Below, in pieces: positions 27,801-39,800 of a DNA stretch of 64,000 nt. The position numbers and the translations under genes were made by a program. Location of the stretch: positions 61,792,578 to 61,856,577 of the forward strand of contig OZ024903.1 of assembly GCA_964017125.1 (NCBI GenBank), given 5' to 3'. Position 1 is the stretch's first letter. Every line of letters begins with the position of its first letter. Source of the stretch: Flabesymbios commensalis. Its lineage: Eukaryota; Annelida; Polychaeta; Terebellida; Flabelligeridae. Below the pieces are notes generated by a model, which was not told where the DNA came from, searched no databases, and saw nothing but the letters and a program-made list of their open reading frames with translations.

Positions 27801-30800
27801 TGATTGATTGAGTATGCTCGGCACAGGAGTAATGTCATGGCACAGCCAGGGCACACTAGTGACGTCACTGCTGTGGGACTAAGCATGGGGTTTAGCATCA
27901 GCTGGGTCTAAACTGTCATAAAGCTGTCTAATGAGCCCGGATCTGTCAACTATAGTAAACTAGTTAGATTAGATGTTGTTAGATGCCCGAGCCTGAATGG
28001 ACAGAATGTGACCGAGACCAGAGCCAAGGGAAATGGGACTTTGGTCGTATCCCATACCTGAAGGTGGTAGAAGGATGACCTTGATTGAACTGTCCCTAAA
28101 GATATCGAAAACTGCACTAGCGAAAACGTGTACATTCCACATTGACAGGAAGAAGTGCTGTATTTTTCAAGAGGAGAGCAATGAAGATCTCACACAGAGG
28201 CCTACCAATTCTCCTGAGTATTACTATGGCTATTAATATTACACCCGGAGGAAGCACTGATTAGGAACAATACACTAGCACCCGACAGATGTACCAAGTA
28301 ACAAGATGTGGCTCTTTGTAAAGCCTATCCTGACTACTGCGGCGAGACTTAAAACACTGAGGAAGATCTCGAAGTCGAATCATGGTGTGAGAGTCCGTAG
28401 TTCCAGTTCTGGTACCTGGTGTTAGCAATCCTCTTGTTGATCCAATTATTCAAAAAAGCAAACTTCGATATGTACTGTCAGTCACTGACCGAACTGATAC
28501 TATTCTTATTTGCCAAAAACAATGTGAAGTTTGCACAATATACTCTTGTCCTCTTCAGAGACAATATGATTTAACAAAAACAACCTTAGATGACTCTGGC
28601 GCTCTGAACTGTAATGTTATTGTGCATAAATAAGCCGAAAGTTCTCACCAATAATTATTGACCAGGCTCTTGAGCAAGTGAACGCAGTCGTCAAGGCTGA
28701 TTATGGATCATTTGGTGTGACTGGAGATCCTGCCGCACTTAGAAGATAGATGGGCACTGGTCCTGAAGTCACATGCTTGATCACGCAGTAGGAGACAGCT
28801 TGCACAACAAACGAAGGTACTGAGCCTACCATGCAGCCAAATGAGCACCAAGTCACCAAGGAGCACAAGGACAATTGAAGAATATGCCACATTTGATGTT
28901 CTCTCCACAATACAGGCACACTCTGCTAATCACACTAGGACGGACATTGTGTTCAAATAGTTTGAAAATTGAAGCCAAGTCAACTTAGGCGAGGACGTTA
29001 TTGAGATGAAAGGTGTCAAACAAGTGCAAACTTCCATCCAACTGACGCATTTTTCTTAGAATCAGTGAGAAAATTTGATCTTTGATATCAAAAGAAAATT
29101 TCACCAGCAACCATATGATCGACCTAGATGAATTTGCCCTCTGTACTCACGAGGAGGCGGACATGATGATCTTCATACATACCAATTATGCGACAAAAGG
29201 AGGAGGCCCTGAGGGAGTCCTGATGGCAAAAGCTAGTGACACTGACATTATTTGCATAGCAGTCAGTCAGTATGATATCAGCTTTCCGAGAGACTGGTCT
29301 ACACCAGCTGTGAATTGCATGTGGCCAAGCCAGCACTGGAGATGGATTCCTGTCCATGAAATGAAATGAATCGGGCTTTTGGCCACCTTTGTGCACATAT
29401 AGGCTAAACTGGGCCAGGAGAACCTCCTGAGGATGGTGAGATGATTGAGATGACACTGTCCTCCAGACACAGGATTCGAAATTCGAGCCCTGGCGGTCTG
29501 AGGCCGAGCACGCTACCTCTCGGTCACGGAGGCTCCCCACAATACTGACTTTCACACGTGGATGGGGAAGAAACATTTTTGTTTCTTTCAAACCGCCGAG
29601 TCCGGGAACCGAACCCCGAACTCTGGCGTGAAAGGCAGCGGTGCTAACCACTACCCTAGGGCCCCCGCCCTCCTGTCCATGAACTGTGCGTCTCCATTGG
29701 GTCACAGAAGAGCAGGAGCATTCACGCCTTGTTCAATCACTACACGAGATTTGATGTTGTGTCTACCTTCTGCGACAAAGGAAAGAAGATGTGATGTATG
29801 TGATGAGATAACTGATGTCTTCCACAAATTGAGTCAGTTTCCATCAACAGTAATGGACGATGACATGGATATCTTAAGTGGGTTAGTGTCCGAATGTATG
29901 ACAGGCCCAGCATAGCTGAGGGCGTCGATGATGCAAGACTGGAGATGTTTGCAAGGAGCTGTCACCAGATAAGGAGTCAACAGTATGCCAACCAGACATA
30001 GCGTGTTTTGCAGACTGGGTATGGTCGAAGAAGACAATAGTTGGCAGATCTTCTGGAGAGACCTTCCACTATTGCGGAGAGATGCCAGCAGCTGACTAAA
30101 TGTGGCTGCAAATCAGAATGTCACGGGTGGTGTAAATGACCCCGCTTTGGTCTGGCACCACACTATGCAGTTGCAAGTGTGAGGTTGAATCGCACTGCAA
30201 GGACTATTATTACCAGGGTGAGCTGACTAAAACTGTTATGTTCTTTACTGAATTACAGTATATTACTTCCAAGTTAGATCGAGACTACATTTCATGCTAA
30301 CCAACATAATGTATTTTAACTCTTTGTCTCGTCGAAATTCAGATTCTGCATGGTCAAAAATGTATAATTTGATGCCAAGATCATTAAAATCGCAGAAGTT
30401 TGGAGAAAACTATCAAGAAAGTGATTTTCATGGCCGCCATCTTGAAAAATGGCCGCCATCACTTTTGCATAAATCGAGCAGACAGTTTTCACCAATATGT
30501 TTTTGTACGCTTTCAGTTTCGGCGATTTTGTGAATAATCGTAATAAGAAAATAGGTGACGAGCCACATTAGATACCTTTTCTAGTCTTACCAGACCCATA
30601 AAATGGCCTTGACCTTTGACCTTGACCTCCAATAAATTCTTCTAATGTCATAAATGTACTGATGGCTTTTGATTTGAGATATGCCATGTTTAGATATGAG
30701 TTTAGCGATTGGCGGCCATCTTGGAAATATGAAAATTAAAAAATTGCCACTGGGTGAAATTTAGTACTCCCGGTGGAAATGATGCCTCTAGCCTCTGCTG

Positions 30801-33800
30801 AACACAAATCAATCAAAATATAAATTTCTGTATGAATTTCTAGATCAGGGTAAATTTTGCCAATATTCTGCCTGACTAATGGGTTAAAAACGACAATAGT
30901 CGTGATCGACAGGATAAGGGTTAGACTTAGGCCTACGTACGTCACCACAGTATGAACAACACTTCTATTCGCCGTCATAAGACGTACATAATACTCGCCG
31001 CACAGAGCCAAGATACAGTATTTGTTTACTTCAAATAAGCAGATACTGCCTTTTGGCTTTTATTGCCAGGTTCGAGCCAGGTTCGAGTTACAAAATGAAA
31101 AAAACCTCAGACACTTAAGGTTATATATCCACGTACAGTTTCAAAGTGGCATCTGATGGATGCTACCATCCAACAACTACCATGTACAATTTAAAATGTC
31201 ATCAACAATGCCCGTTTAAAGATACACGATCGCTCTTTCTGATGACACCAGTACCAATTTGTGGGTGAAATAGTTTCTGAGTTACATTTTGTAGATTTAG
31301 TGTCTAAAATCACCAGATCAATTCTGGTTGTGTATTTCTGCTTTTATGTATTTTTATCCAAAACGAAGCTAGTAGTAACGTGAAAAATATTAAAACTGTT
31401 TGATATAACGCTTGGGTCTGTGACACTTTTTTTTATTTATAACAAATACTTTAGAAGTCTGTTTTGTTTTGTTTTTTTGTCTATGACACTTCATGTCTTC
31501 CTCATGTTATTTTGATGTTGATTAAATAAATCAGCATAATTATCCCTCTCTGTTTTTCTAATTGGGGTATTTAGTAGACGCATCTATTTTTCTTATGCAA
31601 TGCCATTGATAAATCTTGGTTTTTAATTATGTATATATAGACCTATGTATACTTTCGTGCAACGGTGAAATGCAGGAACTGCTTACATGTTAAGTAAGTC
31701 GATTATGGGGCCCTATATGGGTGAAAACGAAGAGAACGAAGATGTGAGGATTGCCACTTCCTTATGGGGATTTAAAAAAGCTGAGAATCAAGGATTTGAA
31801 AATCTGAGGATTGATGATCATTGAACTGAAGATCGAGTATTTGAGCCTAAATGCGAAGATTAAGCTGTAAAAACAAGAAATTTTGAAAATAAAATGCTCA
31901 TTGTTTGTGGAGGCTTCACAATAAGCCGGAAATCTGGCAATCCTATGTCACGTGTGGTGTGTCAATGTTTGTGAGGATGAAAGTGAGGATTTTGAAAAGG
32001 TCAGGAAAGTGAGTATTTATTTGACGAAAGTGAGGATTCGCCTTGAAAATGCGAGGAAAGTGAGGATCTGACCAACCCATAATGGGTCCCGAGACTGCCT
32101 TTTGACTCTGCATAACAGCATAGATACCTTTAGACAGTGTTAGATATTCGTACACATAAAAATTACTGTTTGTTGAAATCCAAATTATGCTGTGTCGTTG
32201 CCATAGCAACCGAAACACATAGCTATATTTAAGTTTTCTAATTTGTTTTTCTGATAGTTGTGATGGTCTTTCTTTTCTTTATAGAAATATGAGGCGTGAA
32301 AAAAATTGTATTTTTTCCTATATTTAAATTAGATCCTATCAGAAATACATAATACAGTCTGTATTATGTATTTCTGATCCTATATAATAGAAGATCACGG
32401 ATGATAGACGTTGACTATTATTGTAGCCTTTCGAGTTTATAATTTACCACTGTGTATGGAGGGACCGATACTATTTTTCATAGGTAGTAGAACATACATT
32501 TTGAAACCCATTGGACCAAGCATAATAAGATAACTTAAATGATACATGTATACAGTTATCAGATAAAACAAATATAGGGCCTACAATATATAGCTATCAG
32601 TCTACAATTATTTGGGTGGTGCATTAAGAAATATCTGCGACCTCAACTCGCTTCTATGAGTTACTGATACGCTCATGTAGTTATTTTTTGCGATCATGTA
32701 TACGACTTTTTTGCGCTGCCACAGGATAGTTCATTCACTCAATGCTGTTTCAATGTTGGCCCATCGTCTTCGACGCTGGCCCAACATTGAAACAGCATTG
32801 CGTGAATGGACCGTCTTTGCTTGGATGCGGCATTAATCCTTTCACCATGTTCACTGCGTGGGTATAGTGAATGGGCTAACCCTCTCATCATTGGAAAGGT
32901 TGGCTATTCAGGGTTCAGAAGAGTGAAGTCTTAAGTGTCGCTAGCGGTGGAACCGGAAGTTAGAGGTCAATGAACCCTTAGACCCCAAGGTAATTTTTAT
33001 CACTATTAATTATGTGAAAATCGCAGTAATCACAACAATATAGGCGTGTGACATATCAATATGATGGCAATTTAATCATAAACTCGAAAAAATGAATTCT
33101 TAAATGTGGATAGCGGCGGAACCGGAAGCTAGAGGTCAATGAACCCTTTGACCCCAACCCTGGGCCCAAGGTAATTTTTTACCACTATTACTTGTGAAAA
33201 TCGCATTAATCACAACAATATAGGCGTGTGACATATCAATATAACGGTAATTTAACCACGAACTCGAAAATATAAATTATTTAGTGTCGCTAGCTTCGGA
33301 ACCGGAAGTTAGAGGTCAATGAACCCTTTGACCCCAAGGTCATTTTTTAATACTGTTACTATGTGAAAATCGCTATAATCACAACAATGTAGGCGTGTGG
33401 CATATCAATATGACGGTAATTTAATCACGAACACAAAAATATCAATTTCAGAATAAAACAATCTACAATAAATTGTTATCATCCATTGAATTCTTTTCTG
33501 AAATTGTTGTATCGCAGCGAGTCTTTGTAGGCTTTAACGCTGAGTCTATCGGCTCTCTCGGTTCTAGAACATTTTAAGTATCAAAACAAAAAATCATAAT
33601 AGTGATTTCGATATCTCAAAAGGTCAATTGAGGAAGAGGTGATAGAGGCCTATTTGCTTAATTGTGCTTATTGTCAGTGGCGACCATTTTGGATTTATGT
33701 TGATAAGGTCATTAATTAATTAATTTTTCAATAGCCACTCATCTAGTTTTATAAAACGGACAAATGATATTTTGTTATATTAGTAACGTTTGTCCTGTAC

Positions 33801-36800
33801 AAAAACAAAAGCTAAAACCGTTAAAAGCGTACATTTTGTGTTTGATTCTGATTTTGACCTATTAATTGACCTTGGAAGGTCATATAAATATTTTTATTCG
33901 ATTCATCGAATAAAACTATATAGAAATAGACCCCAAGTTCATTTAAATCGATCAATTACGAACAAAGGTGGACGCTTTTCTGATATTGGAATATTTCTGA
34001 TGTCAAAAAAGGGCCTAGCCCAGAAATCCCCCCCCCCCCCTACCCAACGAGTTGAGCTTAAGATTTTTATTGGTGATACTAGAGACCTTATACTACAAAT
34101 TGGTGAAAAAATCTGTCTGCCCTCTCGTAGTTCCAGGTTCGGCCATATTTTGACAAAAATGCCCTGGACTACATTGCTATTCGCAGGAAGAACGTTATTT
34201 TGTCAGATCAACGCTCCGGTACTTTACAATTCGTTTCATAGCGCAATTCCATCGCAGAAAATATGTTATAGGCCTAATTTGTTCTTTTTTATACGTTTTT
34301 TCATTCTGAAAGATCTTGGAATTCCCAATTGACAGAAATGGGGCACTTCCCATCACTCGCGCCAGACAATTCTTGGCTGACCTAACCGACATAGGGAATG
34401 TCAGTGAACCTCAGCCTATTCCCATGATTCCCGGACTTAAATATAATCATACATTTTAACCATTTAGGCTCCCTGGTCGCACTTAGGCACCACATGGTAT
34501 ATATTTTAAATATCATGGACTGAAAAATGGCATAAGGGGTTCTGAGTGTTTATTGCGGTACGCGGATGAAAAAAAGAATAATAGCCGGGTGCCAGGAGGG
34601 TTGAGCATTTTTCCGCTAAATTTATTATCTTATTCAAATTTTCACCCACTTGAAATTGTGTCTCGCTACCGCGAACCACAACTTCACGTGGGAGAAAATT
34701 ACTCAAATTTGTGTAATTTGTTTTTTAAACAATCATTTTATTCTCAATAACGAGGATTTAACCGGCTAAAAACCGACTGAAAGACTATAGTCGTTATCGC
34801 TTGAAGGGTTATTAGGTTAAAAAAACCATAGCATTTTTTATCTACAGCAATGCTTACATTTGTTTCAGCTTTTATCATAGTAAATTAACGAACATTTAAT
34901 TTTCACTATTATAATGATAAGATTTCTCCAGCGACAATTCCGACCATCACGAACACCATAGAAGGCTGTACATGTCCCAGCAAACACAAACAAATCTATA
35001 ACTTTTGTACAACGTTGGCCGACATTGTACAAAAGTTATTTCTCTCAGTTGATTAAACTCCATAAGACTGCACAATGAGGTTATAGTATATGTTAGTGCG
35101 TAATTCTGTGTCATGTCCATGTTGATTTTGAATTAATGTTTTTTCCCACTAATATACATGATATACAACCCATAGATCAACAAAATACTGTTTCCATTTT
35201 TCCTCAAGTGATTATATAAAAATTCGAAATGTCCGCCACCGATGACAAAATTGTCGATAATCGGCATGTATTTGGACAGAAATTAACACAGACACAAGCT
35301 ATGGTTCTTTAAAGTGCGAGACAGCTCATAGATTAGTTCTACATATGTAACCAGACAATACACCAGATGTAATTATTGTATGTAGGGTGTACTGCGATTT
35401 ATCTTCGTGCAGCTGGGTAATTTTAACGGGGTGTGGAATAACAATTGGACACCCCTCCCCACCACCACTTTGAATTAGGCTTTGATATGTCCAAAACATA
35501 ACATAAGATGATACCAGTGAACAATAAGGACGAACTTTATATTTCGACCGCTTTTATGGGGGTACCCTCAAACATGTCTAGAATTAGGGGTAGGGTTACG
35601 TAAGCTTCCGTCATTGATTTTCTGACTAACCAATCAGCACACGCGATATACCATATAACAGATAATTAAATTTATTTTCTAATAATATATCACCCATTGC
35701 AGTAGAGTAAATAGTCGTCTCTCCACATACGCTCAAGCATATTTTTTTATTATACAATTATCAAAATGAACAAAACGAACTAGTCAATGTGGTCAAAGGA
35801 AACGACATAATAAATTGTTGTTATTGAACATATCCATATCTGGCCTATGTTTTCTGAATCCAGATATGTGTATGTTAAAAATGAGTGTTATTTATATTTA
35901 ATAATGTCATACATATTTTTTTATGAAAGAATATTGCAGCCTTTCATGAAAATATATCTATCTAGCCTGGGCTGAAATCTAAAACATGGAACATTTCTCG
36001 GGATTTTAGTGAATTCTTTTTTATCCACTTTTTTTGCATAATTGGTGTGTGCTGAATTTGAATCTGTCGGATTATATTCTATATTTGGTGACCATCACCT
36101 TCAAATTAGCCAAACACAAAATGGCCACCAAAACGATAAGAAAATCCCATTTTTTCTAAAGTGTGTGGCACATAAAGGCCCAGTTTATGGTTTTTCCGAG
36201 ATTTATAATTGATAATTTTTTTCTGGTGTCTTTGGGAAGAAATTACCTTTTTTTGACTTTTAAGAAGATATGTGTAGTTTTTTTTATGTATTTACTGTTA
36301 CTATAAGTATACTGCTAAACATGTTGACGAAAATATGACGTATTTGGGATTACTTAAGGGATTAGGAATAAGCGTTACTGAGGAGTAAATTTGGAAAAAA
36401 AATCAAAATGGTCGCGAAATTCATCCCCATATGAACAAGAAATAAAATGGCTATCAAAATGTAAAACCTCTTTTTTTTATTTGTCGGAATTGCTCAATTT
36501 ATTGATTTTGTTTGACTTGGGGGCCGAAACAAACATTTCTGATGTTTATTATTCATTGTCTGACCTATATGTTATCGTAAAATTCAAGATGGACGTCACT
36601 TTACATATTTTTTATTAAAATAATGACGTCATTCTAAATACTAGGCACATGAAAGTAGTCTATTTTTTAGATCTCCATTAAACAAATGTCGTTTATGATA
36701 TTATAGTTAACATGCATGAAAATCGCTTTTATTTGTGTGTTGACGGTAACCATTTTGAATTTGAAGGTCAAATATAGGTTATTATGACCGTAAAACATGA

Positions 36801-39800
36801 TACATACATTTATCAACTCCAAAAAATGCAGATACCAGGAATCGTGCAATAAGCTTTAACAGCACCCACACAAATTATGCAAAAACAAGCGAAAAATGCC
36901 GAGCAAAGACAGATGTTTGCGTAACCCTACCCCCTCATTTTAGACAGGTTTGGGTTTATCCACATATAAGCGGTAAAATATATAGTTTGTCCCTATTTTT
37001 TTTTTACTGGTAACAACACATTTCATTGCTGGGAGACGCTCCTGCAGGGATTATTATTCCTGATGGAATGTAACCTCTATAATGTATGTACGAGTTTATA
37101 GGTATTTTAATAAAATATAGTCAATAATTTAGTATTATCAATATTTTTGTCATCGAAAATGATATTCTGGCCGTTCGCATGGACTAGATACAACAAATGA
37201 CGTTGATTTTGTGTTTTTATGTGTATTATTAGTGATAATATAGCGAAAAAGTGATTTTTTGCTATCAGTGGCGGCCATCTTGGAGTTTTCATTAATGGAC
37301 AAAGGGAAAAATGGAAACAGTTTTTATTTGTTCAGTTGGGATATATAGGCCTAGATGTGAGAAATCATCATCAGTGAACATGGTGAAAATAAACATGACA
37401 CAGAATTTTGATATGCTACATAGCGACATGCACTATTATCATTTTTATTCTGAATGAAATTGAATTCATTTCATGAGTTGAAAATCTTAGTATAATACAA
37501 TTAAAAAAAAATATATATATATAAAAAATAATAATCTATTTATATTTGGATCAGTATCAAAATGTCATCATGTCTGGTGATAATTATATTCCTGTTAAAG
37601 TGTTTAATTGTCTAGGTTTCGCTGTGGAAATATCAACGCTCACATAGTGTTTACTAAATACAGTATGTCTATTTAGTTCCAGAAAGTAAACATTGTGAAT
37701 GTACATTTATTTAACTTGTTATTAACTAAAATTAAACTCTATTCAACAAATGATTTTAAAAACACATTGCAATGGAGCAGTTGTAGCTTTTCCGATGGAA
37801 TGATTTTTTATGTTGTTTCATGCATCATATGCTAAGGACTTTTTGTTCCCCTACCCCTGCCCGCATAATTGCTAAATTTCAGATGACCCGCATAATGGGA
37901 TCATGGTCAGCTGGCCCATGACCTTGAAAGTTGACTGTCCTCAATTTGAAGGTCATTTGTCCGTTATTGAGGTCAACACACATAATGCGGGTATATTGAG
38001 TTATGGCCTCATAATGATGAGTTGTGAAGTCAATATATTGAGTTCACAACTCGATATATTGAGTTAAGAACGAAAAGTGTAAAACTCGATATATTGACAT
38101 TAAAAATCGTTATATTGAGTTCATAACTCAATATATTGTGTTGTCAACTCAATATATCGAGAAAACAAACTCAAATTATCGAGTTGTGACAACTCGATAT
38201 ATTGAGTTTACAACTCGATATATTGAGTTGACAACTCGATATATTGAGTTTACAACTCGAAATATCGAGTTCTGACAACTATATATATTGAGTTGTAAAC
38301 TCAATATATCGAGTTGTAAACTCAATATATCGAGCTGTAAATTTAGTATTATTGAGTTCTTAACTCAATATATCGAGTTAGGAACTCAATATATCGAGTT
38401 GTGAACTCAATATAGGCCTATTGAGTTAATAAATAAATAATAATAAAGCAAATGTCGCTTCTGAGGCTTCGTACCTACTTTGTATGGCGAATAAGTAAAT
38501 TAAAACCCAGCAAATGTCAGCGTGTGACTCACTTGCACTAGATTGTATTCGTGTACAAGGAATAACATAATCCTGCGTCGAATTCAATAAAAATACCTCC
38601 CGTTCAAATAATTATTATATATGAAGTAAAAACTAAAAAGTTATTGATATGCCCCAGCTTTGTTGGTACTATGCAGGGATCGAAGCTAGTACAGTGGATG
38701 ATATTATATACAAAGTTGACCAAATTGAAAAGATCTATGATGCGCAGTGTGGTATTAATTTCAAACAATAAACACCATTTTGATTGTATTAATTTGATTG
38801 TAATAATATTATTTTAACTTTCCTATAAAAAGTATAGGTCTTGCCACTGTCACGGCGCTAGTATCTTATGCATCTGTGTCCTACACCTGAGTAAAATAAA
38901 GCTCGTGATAGTAAAGTACCCTGGCCAAGGACACGGTTTTGGAATACGAACTGGGCGCTAACTCACAAATATAGCATTGCGAAATCATCGCCCTTGTATT
39001 TTTAACCCTTTAACCGCAAAATTATTCAATCTGAATTTTCACCCACTTGAAGTTGTGTCTCGCTGACGCGATCCACGTGAGGGAAAATTATTCAGATTTG
39101 CCAAAATGGAGGTCAACTGTTTTCCAATATAGCTGATTGATGTCACATTTTATTTTTAACATGTTTAAAATGTGGTACTTAATGTGCTAATAAAAATGAA
39201 CACCCGAATATATGCGGCACCGGCGGTTAAAGGGTTAAACGATGCTCACACGTTGCGAGGATAGAAACATGATACTGCCATGAAAACCTATCTGCACCAA
39301 GCGGGGGTTTAGCCCAGGCGTCAGTTGGTACCGATAATTTCATTCTTGGTCCACTAGTCATTGTTGTACAACAGTGATTACCTGAAATACATTTGTCAAC
39401 TGTTTTATTATCTCGTTCAAATAACACTTTGTAAATATTACTCTCTTATTGTGGTGCAGAGATAAAACACAGTATCCTCATTTGATAATCAATGTTAACC
39501 ACACATAATGACTCTAGTTGATTGACGCTAAGCAGATTCCTTGCTATGACAGAACCTCTTTGTGTGCACGCGACAATGTCCAGACGTTGGACCGGCGTCG
39601 GAAACGTTGTCTCAACACTGAGACGGCGTTTTTGAAGTTGATTTGGCGTTGAGATGGCATCCTGTGACCACTGCGGCACTGTGAATTGATACATTATTTT
39701 TTACTTGTTGTTTGATATTGTATTACTTAATTTTCCCTGAAGATACCAGATAAGGTTGGACAAGCACCAACACATTTATATCTACATCATTTTGACATGA

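Larger units (their letters stand above)
26725..30920. mobile_element. Long-inverted-repeat element enclosing a CXC-family remnant
   Basis: Arms at about 26,770-27,130 and 30,540-30,905 are inverted copies, including GTCAGGCAGAAT, TTGATTTGTGTTCAG, GGGAGTACTAAATTTCAC, CCAAGATGGCCGCCAATCGC and AGGTCAAAGGTCAAGGCC. Weaker similarity continues inwards (27,500-27,640 against 30,290-30,500: TGATCTTGGTGTCAAATC and GATGGCGGC words). Between the arms lies the multi-copy gene remnant at 28060-30205. Arms carry a YY1-type motif and an AGGTCA direct repeat. Superfamily unknown. Confidence 0.65.

Noticed and set aside
29124-29705. 193-codon minus-strand frame
   Set aside because: It lies across the SINE at 29361-29670 and the antisense of the CXC remnant; the same peptide (FLPHPRVKV) appears in the SINE at 11751.
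38025-38425. CRISPR-like array
   Set aside because: Spacers are only 1-5 bp, the repeats are palindromes in both orientations, and the DNA is animal.
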